Source of the DNA: Peptoniphilus rachelemmaiella
GTDB lineage: Bacteria; Bacillota; Clostridia; Tissierellales; Peptoniphilaceae
Direction: 5' to 3'
Assembly (NCBI RefSeq): GCF_943169845.1
Contig: NZ_CALPBW010000003.1
Coordinates: forward strand, 62,001 to 126,000
DNA length: 64,000 nt
Part shown: positions 44,915-52,988 of the stretch, piece after piece
How positions within the stretch are numbered: position 1 is the first letter of the stretch
How the letters are laid out: every line of letters begins with the position of its first letter
Program-made: the position numbers and the translations under genes
The notes under the pieces: model-generated
Seen by the model: the letters and a program-made list of their open reading frames with translations, nothing else
Database searches by the model: none
Told to the model about the DNA's origin: nothing

Positions 44915-45844
44915 TTACTTGTTTTCGCTGTAGGCTTTGGCGATGGCCGCGCCCAATTTCGTGTTGTTGTAAACCAAGGCGATGTTCGCTTCCAAACTAC
45001 TGCCGCCGGTGACTTCCAGCACCCGTTGAAGCAAGAAGGGCGTAGAGGCTTTGCCGAAGATGCCTTCTTTTTCCGCATCCGCGAGGGCCTTTTCGATGGC
45101 GGCGTTAATGGTATCTTCGTCCATGGCGTCGGCTTCGGGAATGGGATTGGCCACGACAATGCCGCCGTCGATGCCTAAATCCCATTTCGTCTTCATGAGT
45201 TTAGCAATGGCCGCGGGATCGTCGTAACGGTAGTCCAATTTGTGGCCGCTTCGGCGAGTGAAGAAGGCGGGCATTTCTTCCGTTTCGTAGCCGATCACCG
45301 GTACGCCGAAGGTTTCCAGGTATTCCAATGTGAGGCCGATGTCCAAAATGGATTTGCAACCGGCGCAGACCACGGCGATGTCCGTGTTCGCAATTTCCTG
45401 CAGGTCGCGGGAAATATCCATGGTGGTTTCCGCGCCGCGGTGCACGCCGCCGATGCCGCCTGTAACGAGAATGGGAATGCCGGCGAGACGCGCCGTCAAC
45501 ACGGAAGTTGCCACGGTGGTGGCGCCGTTTTTCCCTTCAGCGACGATGTGGGCATAATCTCTCGTGGAGCTCTTTACGATGGCGTCGGAGGTGGCCATAA
45601 ATTCGATTTCGTCTTCGGAAAGGCCTACCTTAATGCGGCCGCCGATAATGGCCGTTGTGGCCGGGGTGACGCCGGCGTCTCTTAAAATGGCTTCGCAGTG
45701 CTTGGCCATTTCCACATTTTTCGGATAGGGCATGCCGTGGGAGATAATGGTGGATTCCAGTGCTACCACCGGTTTGTTTTCATCCAATGCCTTTTGTACT
45801 TCCGGGGCGATGTCCATGTACTGCTTTAAATTATTTTCTTTCAT
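44915..45844 (-). CDS. psuG: Pseudouridine-5'-phosphate glycosidase
   Basis: A 309-residue enzyme that breaks the C-C bond of pseudouridine 5'-phosphate to uracil and ribose-5-phosphate. Family hallmarks: VVALESTIISHGMPYPKNVEMA, ATTAIIGGRIKVGLS, ATTVATSVLTARLAGI, VTGGIGGVHRGAE and IDGGIVVANPIP. The ATG at 45844 follows AAAGGAG and overlaps psuK by 14 nt. Together with psuK it degrades pseudouridine from RNA turnover; no psuT-type transporter is adjacent. Confidence 0.95.
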   Translation of the reverse strand: MKENNLKQYMDIAPEVQKALDENKPVVALESTIISHGMPYPKNVEMAKHCEAILRDAGVTPATTAIIGGRIKVGLSEDEIEFMATSDAIVKSSTRDYAHIVAEGKNGATTVATSVLTARLAGIPILVTGGIGGVHRGAETTMDISRDLQEIANTDIAVVCAGCKSILDIGLTLEYLETFGVPVIGYETEEMPAFFTRRSGHKLDYRYDDPAAIAKLMKTKWDLGIDGGIVVANPIPEADAMDEDTINAAIEKALADAEKEGIFGKASTPFLLQRVLEVTGGSSLEANIALVYNNTKLGAAIAKAYSENK

Positions 45845-46751
45845 AATGAATCTCCTTTTTCTCTTTTTCCCATTCTTTTGCATCAAAGAAAGGAAGTTCA
45901 CTTTGATCGCGCTTCAGCACCATGCGTGATGCGGCCATGGCACCGACGACGGCATGGTCAATCTTTTTACCTTTTACCATCTCTGCCGTCAACATGGCGC
46001 AAAAGGCATCCCCGGCACCGGTGGCTCCCCGAATGGTCATGGGGCTCGTGGTGTAGTGGTACGTCGCCTCGTCCTTAAACAAGTAGGCGCCGTCGGCTCC
46101 CGCCGTAATCACCACATTCTCCACACCCATGCTTCGTAAAGCCGCGCCCTGGGTGGCGACAGCATCGCTTCCCCGGCCGCTTAACACCTGCGCTTCCAGA
46201 ATGTTACATTTTAACACATGGATCCGATTTAAGAAAGGGGCAAATTTTTTCACCTTCACGGCGCTTACCCCGTCCACCACGGCCTTGATGTTCCAGGAGA
46301 AAATCTCCGCCAAGGTGTCTTCCCGCAAATTGGCATCCACAACGACGTAGGTTGCCCCTTCGGCCACCTTGCGGCGCGCCTGTATTTTTTCGGGGGTGAG
46401 CTTTTCCATGACCGCCATGTCGTTTACCGCCGCGTGCATTTCGCCGGCCTGATCCAAAAGCACCAAATAGCTTCCGGTCGATGCCCCTTCAAATGTAAAA
46501 GCGTGGTCGAAGGATAAATTTTCCGGCGCGCGAGCCAGGATCATGGCCTTCTTGTCGTCGTCACCGAAGGCCGTCACCAGCTCCGTTTTTATGCCCAGGC
46601 GGGCCACGGTGGCGGCGATGTTTCTGCCAACGCCACCGGGGCTTAATTCCACGGCGCCGGGATTGGAATCGTGAAGATCCAAATGCTCGTAGGGCCTTCC
46701 GCTAATGTCTACATTGCAGCCGCCAAAGACCACGACGTATTTCTCACTCAT
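45831..46751 (-). CDS. psuK: PfkB-family kinase, probable pseudouridine kinase
   Basis: A 306-residue ribokinase-family protein: the SPGGVGRNIAATVARLG substrate motif and RGATGAGDAFCAML with the catalytic Asp. Phosphorylation of pseudouridine is inferred from its tight overlap with psuG; sequence alone would allow another nucleoside or sugar. Its ATG overlaps the tdk stop (ATGA), and GGGGGAG provides a ribosome site. Confidence 0.9.
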   Translation of the reverse strand: MSEKYVVVFGGCNVDISGRPYEHLDLHDSNPGAVELSPGGVGRNIAATVARLGIKTELVTAFGDDDKKAMILARAPENLSFDHAFTFEGASTGSYLVLLDQAGEMHAAVNDMAVMEKLTPEKIQARRKVAEGATYVVVDANLREDTLAEIFSWNIKAVVDGVSAVKVKKFAPFLNRIHVLKCNILEAQVLSGRGSDAVATQGAALRSMGVENVVITAGADGAYLFKDEATYHYTTSPMTIRGATGAGDAFCAMLTAEMVKGKKIDHAVVGAMAASRMVLKRDQSELPFFDAKEWEKEKKEIHYERK

Positions 46752-47335
46752 TTTCTCCCCCTTTCGCCGCGGTTTTGTATCCGCTTAAAGCAGGCACGGC
46801 ACAGCGGCTCATAACTTTCCGTAGCGCCGATGACCACCCGGCCCCCTTCCCCGGTGGTGCGGTGGCTCACCCAGGCGTCGCTGCCGCAGTGGGCGCAGAC
46901 GGCGTGGTGCTTTTCCACGTAATCGGCCACGGCCATAATTTCTTTTACGATCTCAAAGGGATGGGCCTCGTAATCCATGTCGAGCCCCGCACAGACCACG
47001 GTCTTCCCCTCGTCTAAAAGGGTGTCGAAGGCCGAGAGAATCCCTTCGGTCTCGCCGCCTAAAAACTGCACCTCGTCGATGGCCACCACGTCGGCCTTGT
47101 GCTCCGCCGCCGCTTCCAATACCCCGGCGATGTCTTCCACCACCACGGCTTCAAGCGATGTGTTGTCGTGGCTCGTAATGGCGGAGTGGATAAAGCGGGT
47201 ATCCAGCGTGGGCTTTAACACCAGCGTGTTGTAGCCGGCGATGCGAAAGCGCTTCACTTCTCGCTCCAAACTCGATGTCTTTCCCGAAAACATACTCCCC
47301 GTATGTAAAATTAATCGTCCCCTGTACTGATGCAT
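46748..47335 (-). CDS. tdk: Thymidine kinase
   Basis: A 195-residue type II (TK1-like) thymidine kinase. It has a P loop GSMFSGKTS (13-21), AIDEVQFL (Walker B with the catalytic Glu region), a lasso loop, and zinc-binding Cys pairs CAHCGS and CRACFKR. It phosphorylates thymidine and deoxyuridine. The ATG follows AAGGAGG. First gene of tdk-psuK-psuG, a pyrimidine-salvage unit that complements the nucleoside importer at 33-37 kb. Confidence 0.96.
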   Translation of the reverse strand: MHQYRGRLILHTGSMFSGKTSSLEREVKRFRIAGYNTLVLKPTLDTRFIHSAITSHDNTSLEAVVVEDIAGVLEAAAEHKADVVAIDEVQFLGGETEGILSAFDTLLDEGKTVVCAGLDMDYEAHPFEIVKEIMAVADYVEKHHAVCAHCGSDAWVSHRTTGEGGRVVIGATESYEPLCRACFKRIQNRGERGRK

Positions 47336-47355
47336 TTCTTCCTCCTTAGAAGAAA

Positions 47356-47364
47356 ATTATAACA
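47356..47364 (-). promoter_or_regulatory. Extended -10 promoter of tdk-psuK-psuG
   Basis: TGTTATAAT on the minus strand, 21 nt before the tdk start. The -35 is poor. Confidence 0.55.
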
Positions 47365-47406
47365 CAAATTTTGCCGATTAAATCACCGCCCGTCTTTGCT
47401 CTTTTC

Positions 47407-47435
47407 TTGCAATCCTGCGTCCCGTACTATATTCT
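47407..47435 (+). promoter_or_regulatory. Promoter of the ABC exporter operon
   Basis: -35 TTGCAA (47407-47412), 17-nt spacer, -10 TATTCT (47430-47435) on the plus strand, divergent from tdk. Confidence 0.5.
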
Positions 47436-47471
47436 AATAATGGAAAATTATTCGCATTTTAAGGAGGTTCC

Positions 47472-48194
47472 ATGCTTCAAATTCAGCATTTAATTAAATA
47501 TTACGGCAAGAAACAAATTCTTCACGACGTGAGTTTTGAATTGGATCCCGGGGATATTTGCGCCTTCATCGGATCCAACGGCGCCGGGAAAACCACCACC
47601 ATTAAATCCGCTCTGGGCCTCATTTCCTTCGACGGCGGCAAGATTTTCATCGGCGGCCACGACATCGAGAAAGAGCCCCTGGAAGCGAAAAAACTTTACA
47701 GCTACGTGCCGGACAATCCGGAGCTTTACAAATTTATGCGAGGCATCGAGTATTTAAATTTCATCGCCGATATTTTTGAACTGGATTACGAAACCCGCAG
47801 AGACCGCATCGAATACTACGCCGATCTCTTCGCCATTCGCGACCGCTTAGGCGAGAGCATCGACAATTACAGCCACGGCATGCAGCAAAAGCTCGCCCTC
47901 ATCGCCGCCTTGATCCACGATCCAAAGCTCATCGTCCTTGACGAGCCCTTCGTGGGCCTGGATCCCATGGCCACGAAATCCATTCGGGAAACCTTCAAGA
48001 AAATGGCGGCGGAAAAAGGCACCACCATTCTCTTCTCCACCCACGTCTTGGAAGTGGCGGAAAAATTGTGCAACAAAGTGGCCATTATTCGCGAAGGGCA
48101 TCTCGTCTTCTTCGGGCCCACAGAAGAAGTGCTTCAAAAGGGCAGCTTAGAGGATCTGTTCATGGAAAGGATGCAAAGCCATGAACAAGCTTAA
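47472..48194 (+). CDS. ABC transporter ATP-binding protein (exporter type)
   Basis: A 240-residue single cassette: Walker A GSNGAGKT (34-41), Q-loop YVPDNPELYKFM, signature YSHGMQQKLALIAAL (SHGM in place of SGGQ, usual in this ABC-2 subfamily), Walker B LIVLDEPFVGLD and switch STHVLE. It is the partner of the multi-pass permease that follows with a 14-nt overlap. The substrate is unknown. The ATG follows AAGGAGGTTCC. Confidence 0.92.
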   Translation: MLQIQHLIKYYGKKQILHDVSFELDPGDICAFIGSNGAGKTTTIKSALGLISFDGGKIFIGGHDIEKEPLEAKKLYSYVPDNPELYKFMRGIEYLNFIADIFELDYETRRDRIEYYADLFAIRDRLGESIDNYSHGMQQKLALIAALIHDPKLIVLDEPFVGLDPMATKSIRETFKKMAAEKGTTILFSTHVLEVAEKLCNKVAIIREGHLVFFGPTEEVLQKGSLEDLFMERMQSHEQA

Positions 48195-49773
48195 GCTTTT
48201 AAATCGGCTGGAACGAAAGCGCACTTTCAATCAATTCACCCAAGGGAAAAAGAAAAAGGGATTCGCCATTTTTATCTACCTCCTCTCCCTTTGGGGCTAC
48301 TTTTGGATCGGCGGGCTCTTGCCAATCTTCGCCTCCATGGCGATTTTGGATTCAAAAAGCGCAGCTTTTTCCGTGGCGGAAATCTTAAACGATGGGGGGA
48401 TTCTTTCCTCCATGGACGTCATGGCTTTGGTGTTTTTCCTCGCCAGCCTGATCATCGCCTTTATTCAGATTCGAACCATCTACTTCAATGATTTTGACCA
48501 GTCCACCTTGTGGAGCCTGCCCGTGGATACGCGGCTCATCCTTATCTCGAAAAACACGGGGCCTACCGTGTTCAGCCTGCCCCTGATCCTGGCCTTTACA
48601 TTGCCTTCGGCGATCATCACTTACGTGACCACGGAATCGTTTTTAAAGGCGCTCCTCGTCCTCGTGGTGTTTTTCTGCGCCAATCAGCTGGGCGAATGCG
48701 TGGGCTGCTTTTTACGCATCATTCTGGCGAAGGGCAACAATCGCCTTCGCCTGTCAAAAGGTGTGAAAACTTTTCTCGGCTTCGTCCTCTTCGTCGCCTT
48801 TATGGTGGGCTTTTACACGGAGCTGGCCCGGGATTTTAAAGACCTCGTCGTCTTCCTGGGCTTTTATAATCGCCTGCCCGCGGCGGCACGGCCCGTTTCT
48901 TACGCACTGAATCACCATCTGTGGCTCATCCCCCTCTTCATTCTCGTGACGGGGCTCGTGTATTGGGGTTTTCTCAACTACACGGCGAAAAACTTCTACA
49001 CCATCGGGGAAAGCTTGGCCCCTCGAGCCACGATGAAGGCGGTGAAAGAGGGCGACTACAAGGTGCGCAGAAAATACGCCGCCCTCATTCGCAAAGAACG
49101 GCGCCTCTTTTTCTCCAACAGCTCCGTGGCCTTTAACACCTTCTTCGGCACGGTGCTTCCCGTGATTCTCGCGGCCATTCTCTTCGTGCCCGCAGTGAAA
49201 GAAATGTTTCTCGACTTTTTAAACAACCAACCCTTCGTCTCCCCCGATGCGGCGATCTTTTTAATTCTCACCGGCCTCGGCGGGATGATGAACCTCTCCG
49301 GCTTCGGCTTTTCTCTGGAAGGCATTAGCGCTTACAACACCTACACCCTTCCCTTAAAGGGGCAGTCGGTGTTTCTCGGCAAACTCCTTATGGCGGCGAG
49401 CCTCATCGTCCCGGCCTATGTGATGACCTGGCTCCTCGTGCTTGTGAATTTGCGGCCGGATGCGGCCTACCTGCCCTTTTACCTTTTGGGCCCACTGAGC
49501 TACGCCCTGTTAATCAACGGCATCTCCCTATTCTTCGACTGGAAATTCGCCAATTACAACTGGACCAACCCCCAAGAGCTGGCAAAAAATTCAAAACAAT
49601 CCTTCTTCTCCGGCCTCGGGAGCCTTTTGGTGAGCTTCGCCATTTTACTCATCGGCGTCGGCGTCATGACCAAGGCGCCCCTTCTCTACGCCGCCCTGCT
49701 CACCGCCATTTTTGTGGTGGGCAATGTGGTGCTCTATTTCCTCACCCGAGACATGACCGTCTACCATCAGTAG
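48181..49773 (+). CDS. ABC-2-type permease, substrate unknown
   Basis: A 530-residue integral membrane protein with about 12 predicted helices. Its N-terminal half carries a basic cytoplasmic start (NRLERKRTFNQFTQGKKKKG), and a second basic loop (KVRRKYAALIRKERRLFF) lies before the later helices. That arrangement, and the overlap with the ATPase gene, fit the large ABC-2 permeases of YthP/YthQ- or Ecs-like exporters. No substrate signature is visible. Ribosome site AAAGGAT lies within the end of the ATPase gene. Confidence 0.82.
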   Translation: MNKLKLLNRLERKRTFNQFTQGKKKKGFAIFIYLLSLWGYFWIGGLLPIFASMAILDSKSAAFSVAEILNDGGILSSMDVMALVFFLASLIIAFIQIRTIYFNDFDQSTLWSLPVDTRLILISKNTGPTVFSLPLILAFTLPSAIITYVTTESFLKALLVLVVFFCANQLGECVGCFLRIILAKGNNRLRLSKGVKTFLGFVLFVAFMVGFYTELARDFKDLVVFLGFYNRLPAAARPVSYALNHHLWLIPLFILVTGLVYWGFLNYTAKNFYTIGESLAPRATMKAVKEGDYKVRRKYAALIRKERRLFFSNSSVAFNTFFGTVLPVILAAILFVPAVKEMFLDFLNNQPFVSPDAAIFLILTGLGGMMNLSGFGFSLEGISAYNTYTLPLKGQSVFLGKLLMAASLIVPAYVMTWLLVLVNLRPDAAYLPFYLLGPLSYALLINGISLFFDWKFANYNWTNPQELAKNSKQSFFSGLGSLLVSFAILLIGVGVMTKAPLLYAALLTAIFVVGNVVLYFLTRDMTVYHQ

Positions 49774-49785
49774 AAGGAGTAAATC

Positions 49786-50658
49786 ATGAGCGAAAAAAGT
49801 GCATCCATTCTCCTGGCCGCCGTCATCATCGCCCGGGCCACGAGCTACTACTTCATTAAAATCGGCATGGAGGGGCTGGGCGTGTTTAACCTTCTGGCCG
49901 TCCGCTTCTTCGTCGCCGTGCTCCTCTTGGCCCTTTTGTTTCACAAGCGGCTCCATCCCATGAAGCGAAACACCCTGATTCACGGCACGATCTTAGGCGT
50001 GGTTTTCTTCGCCCTTATGGCCTTTGAATTTATGGCCCTAAAGACATCCCCCTCCTCCACCGTGTCCTTTTTGGAAAACACCTCCATCGTCCTCGTGCCC
50101 CTTTTAATCGCCATCACCACACGCACCCTGCCGACAAAGGCGGCCATCCTCGGCGTGATCATTACCATCATAGGCGTCGGCTTTTTAACCTACACCCCCG
50201 GCGGGTTTGCCCTGACCCGCGGCGAAATCTTCGCCCTATCGGCGGCACTGAGCTACGCCATCGTCATTCTGCTCACCGCCCGCTTCGCCGAAGAAGACGA
50301 TCCCTTTCATCTGGGCTTTTTGCAGATTCTCTGGATCTTTATCCTCTCCACCCTCGCCGCCTTCCTTGCGGAAACGCCCCGCTGGCCGGAAAATCATGTG
50401 GAATGGGGCGTCGTCCTTATATTGGCCGTCGTCTGCACCGGCTTCGGCTTTACCCTTCAGCCCGTGGCCCAGCGACACACCACACCGGAGCGGGCCGGAA
50501 TGTTCTGCGCCCTGAACCCCATGTGCGCCACCATCATGGGAGTGACCCTGCTGGGCGAAACCCTATCGAGTTATAAAATGGCGGGCATTCTCTGCATCGT
50601 CATTGGCCTCACCGTGCCCATCCTAATGGAGAGCAGAAAAAAGAAACAACTGCAATAA
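49786..50658 (+). CDS. EamA/DMT-family transporter
   Basis: A 290-residue protein with ten predicted helices in two repeated five-helix halves (EamA repeats), including LLAVRFFVAVLLLALLF in the first and the second-half PVAQRHTTPERAGMFCALNPMCATIMG signature. It is a drug/metabolite-type exporter, probably of an amino acid or metabolite; the substrate cannot be inferred. The ATG follows AGAAGGAG, 12 nt after the ABC permease, so it is in the same operon. Confidence 0.9.
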   Translation: MSEKSASILLAAVIIARATSYYFIKIGMEGLGVFNLLAVRFFVAVLLLALLFHKRLHPMKRNTLIHGTILGVVFFALMAFEFMALKTSPSSTVSFLENTSIVLVPLLIAITTRTLPTKAAILGVIITIIGVGFLTYTPGGFALTRGEIFALSAALSYAIVILLTARFAEEDDPFHLGFLQILWIFILSTLAAFLAETPRWPENHVEWGVVLILAVVCTGFGFTLQPVAQRHTTPERAGMFCALNPMCATIMGVTLLGETLSSYKMAGILCIVIGLTVPILMESRKKKQLQ

Positions 50659-50687
50659 AAAAAGCAAACAGCCGCTGCCGTTTGCTT
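50656..50687 (-). terminator. Terminator of TPR-map-ppi
   Basis: Minus-strand AGCAAAC, 10-nt loop, GTTTGCT and T-run, lying beyond the cyclophilin stop codon. Confidence 0.7.
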
Positions 50688-50689
50688 CG

Positions 50690-50714
50690 CCGGACCTTCG
50701 GGCCCGGTTTTTTT
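50690..50714 (+). terminator. Terminator of the ABC-EamA operon
   Basis: CCGGACC, tetraloop TTCG, GGCCCGG (one mismatch) and seven T; it overlaps the last codon of the convergent cyclophilin gene by two bases. Confidence 0.8.
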
Positions 50715-51315
50715 ATTCGTAAATAAAAGTGTTTGCCCGTTGGATCACCACGTCTTCCGTGGGCTTATCCATGGAATTTTTTTCCACTTTGGCGATGGCA
50801 TGAACCACATCCATGCCTTCCACCACTTGGCCGAAGACGGTGTGTTTGCCGTCGAGCCAGAAGGCGCCGCCACAGCTTTTGTAGCCGTCGATGACATCGG
50901 CGGTGTAGCCGTATCGTTCGCCGGCATCTTCCATTTGGCGGAGGATGTCATCGCTCACGGCCGGGCCCTGAACGATGAAGAATTGGCTGCCGTTGGTGTT
51001 GGGGCCGGCATTGGCCATGGAAAGGGCGCCGACGAGGTTTCGGTAGTCGGGGGTGCATTCGTCTTCGAAGCCCTTGCCCCAAATGCTTTCGCCGCCGCGG
51101 CCGGTGCCGGTGGGATCGCCGCCTTGAATCATGAAGTCGTCGATGACGCGGTGAAAAATAATGCCGTCGTAGTAGCCTCGATCCACGAGGGTGGTGAAGT
51201 TTTCCACGGCTTTCGGCGCTGCGTCGGGAAAAAGGCGCAGGGTGATGTCGCCAAGGGTGGTGATGAGCTTCACCATGGTGTCGCCGGTTTTCGGCGCTTC
51301 TAATTGTTTTAGCAT
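50713..51315 (-). CDS. Cyclophilin-type peptidyl-prolyl cis-trans isomerase
   Basis: A 200-residue cytoplasmic cyclophilin (no signal peptide). Active-site motifs: [47 protein letters not shown] and the [18 protein letters not shown] end. An insert of about 30 residues ([32 protein letters not shown] region) follows the FFIV strand and makes it longer than minimal bacterial PpiB. The ATG comes one base after the map stop (TAA-T-ATG), with AAGGAT as the ribosome site. Confidence 0.93.
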   Translation of the reverse strand: MLKQLEAPKTGDTMVKLITTLGDITLRLFPDAAPKAVENFTTLVDRGYYDGIIFHRVIDDFMIQGGDPTGTGRGGESIWGKGFEDECTPDYRNLVGALSMANAGPNTNGSQFFIVQGPAVSDDILRQMEDAGERYGYTADVIDGYKSCGGAFWLDGKHTVFGQVVEGMDVVHAIAKVEKNSMDKPTEDVVIQRANTFIYE

Positions 51316-51316
51316 A

Positions 51317-52069
51317 TTAGTATCCTTGTTCGGTGAGGACAATGACGCCGTCTTTTGTCACCGCCAGGGTGTGTTCGTATTGGCAGGACAGGGAGCCGTC
51401 GCGGGTGCGGGCGGTCCAGCCGTTTTTGTCCATGGCAATGGGCCAGTCGCCGGCATTAATCATGGGCTCGATGGTAAAGACCATGCCTTCTTCCAGGCGC
51501 AGCCCTCGATTGGGCTTGCCGTAGTGAAGGACTTGGGGATCTTCGTGCATTTCTTTGCCGATGCCGTGGCCGACGAAATCCCGCACCACGGAAAAGCCGT
51601 TGGCTTCGGCGTGGGTTTGGATGATGTGCCCGATGTCGCCGAGGCGGGTGCCGGGTTTTACAATGTCGATGGCCTTATACAAACATTCTTTGGTGACGGT
51701 CATGAGTTTTTTGCCTTCGTCGCTTAAATTGCCCACGGCGTAGCTCCAGGCGGAATCGGCCAGGTAGCCGTCTACATTGACCACCATGTCGATGGTCAAG
51801 AGATCGCCGTCTTTCAGCTTTCGCTCGCTTGGAAAGCCGTGGCAGATTTCGTCGTTGACCGAGGCGCAGATGCTGAAGGGAAAGCCCTGATAGCCTTTTT
51901 GTTCCGGGTAGCCGCCCCGATCGGTAATGAATTTTTCTACGAAGCGGTCCAGCTCCAGGGTACTGACCCCGGGCTTCACTTCGTCTCTGAGGGCGCGGTG
52001 CACTTGGATCAAGAGATCCGCCGCTATTTGCATTTTTTCGATTTCTTTTTCGGTTTTAATAATTATCAA
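51317..52069 (-). CDS. map: Methionine aminopeptidase (type I)
   Basis: A 250-residue type Ia enzyme removing initiator Met. Metal ligands are D94, D105, H168, E201 and E232, in [30 protein letters not shown] and QYEHTLAV; His77 of ICHGFP is the substrate histidine. I place the start at the TTG 52069, 6 nt after GGGAGGT, overlapping the TPR gene stop by 4 nt (TTGA). The longer frame reading has no ribosome site and lacks family similarity. Confidence 0.95.
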   Translation of the reverse strand: MIIIKTEKEIEKMQIAADLLIQVHRALRDEVKPGVSTLELDRFVEKFITDRGGYPEQKGYQGFPFSICASVNDEICHGFPSERKLKDGDLLTIDMVVNVDGYLADSAWSYAVGNLSDEGKKLMTVTKECLYKAIDIVKPGTRLGDIGHIIQTHAEANGFSVVRDFVGHGIGKEMHEDPQVLHYGKPNRGLRLEEGMVFTIEPMINAGDWPIAMDKNGWTARTRDGSLSCQYEHTLAVTKDGVIVLTEQGY

Positions 52070-52959
52070 TCTTTTACCTCCCGAACGATGTCTTTTAAAT
52101 CCACATCTCTCGACGCCCACAATTTCGCGTGGGGATTAATGGCGATGGCACGCTCTAAATCCCGAATCGCCGCCGCTTTTTCTCCCAGCCGGATATGGCT
52201 GCATGCGCGATTATAGTATAAATTGACGCTGTTTAGGTTTTTGTCGATGCCTTGGGTTAAAATGGCGATGGCTTTTTCAGGCGATTTCATGCGCAAGTAA
52301 ATGGCCGACATATTGAGATAAGTCGGCGCATAGTTTTCGTCCAGGGCCAAGGCCTCTTCGTAGGCGGCCAGGGCCTCGTTGTTTTTAAAGGTTTTTTGGT
52401 AGATAACCCCCAGATTATAATAGCCGATGCTGTAAGCCGGGGACAGGGCCACGGCTTTTTTCGCCAGGGCCAGGGCTTTTTTATAGTCTTTTCGCTCCTC
52501 GTAAATGGAGGCCATGTCGGAATAGACCACGCCGTTTTCGGGAACCAATCGGGCGCAGCGCTCAAAAAGTTCCAGGGCGCGATCTTTGTAGCCGATTCGG
52601 TCGTTTAAAAGGGCCAGTTCGTAGCAGGCGCTTTCGTAATCGGGGTCGATCATGAGCGCGTGTTCGAAATGCTCCACCGCTTCCGCAATGTCGCCTTCTT
52701 CTTGCGCGAAAACCCCTAAGCCGTATTCCGCGCCGGCATAGTCGCCCAGGCGCTGAATCTTGCGGTAATACTTTGCGGCCTGTGTCTTTTTGTCTTCCTG
52801 CCAATAGAGATCGGCAATTGAAAAGTACACATCGGCCAAGGCTTCCTTGTTCGGCGCAAAGTCCACTGCCTTTAAATAGGCATTTAACGCTTCTTTGTTG
52901 TCGCCTGCATCAAGAAAATCTTTCGCTAAGATCTGATAATTTTTCCATTTATCTACCAT
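52066..52959 (-). CDS. Tetratricopeptide repeat protein
   Basis: A 297-residue soluble protein made almost wholly of TPR helices, about seven repeats (for example YYRKIQRLGDYAGAEYGLGVF, AVEHFEHALMIDPDYESACYEL, ALELFERCARLVPENGVVYSDM and AYEEALALDENYAPTYLNMS). There is no signal peptide or catalytic domain. It is a protein-protein interaction scaffold of unknown partner. The ATG follows GGGAGG. First gene of TPR-map-ppi; linkage to map and cyclophilin hints at a nascent-protein maturation setting, but that is inference. Confidence 0.88.
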   Translation of the reverse strand: MVDKWKNYQILAKDFLDAGDNKEALNAYLKAVDFAPNKEALADVYFSIADLYWQEDKKTQAAKYYRKIQRLGDYAGAEYGLGVFAQEEGDIAEAVEHFEHALMIDPDYESACYELALLNDRIGYKDRALELFERCARLVPENGVVYSDMASIYEERKDYKKALALAKKAVALSPAYSIGYYNLGVIYQKTFKNNEALAAYEEALALDENYAPTYLNMSAIYLRMKSPEKAIAILTQGIDKNLNSVNLYYNRACSHIRLGEKAAAIRDLERAIAINPHAKLWASRDVDLKDIVREVKD

Positions 52960-52976
52960 CGTCGCCTCCCGATGGT

Positions 52977-52985
52977 ATTATACCA
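52977..52985 (-). promoter_or_regulatory. Extended -10 promoter of TPR-map-ppi
   Basis: TGGTATAAT on the minus strand, immediately before the TPR gene's ribosome site and just past the P-type ATPase stop codon. Confidence 0.5.
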
Positions 52986-52988
52986 CAG

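Noticed and set aside
47472..50658. ABC exporter plus EamA considered as a peptide-pheromone or bacteriocin export system for the kinase at the left edge
   Set aside because: No peptidase domain, no leader-peptide gene and 45 kb of separation; no evidence ties them.
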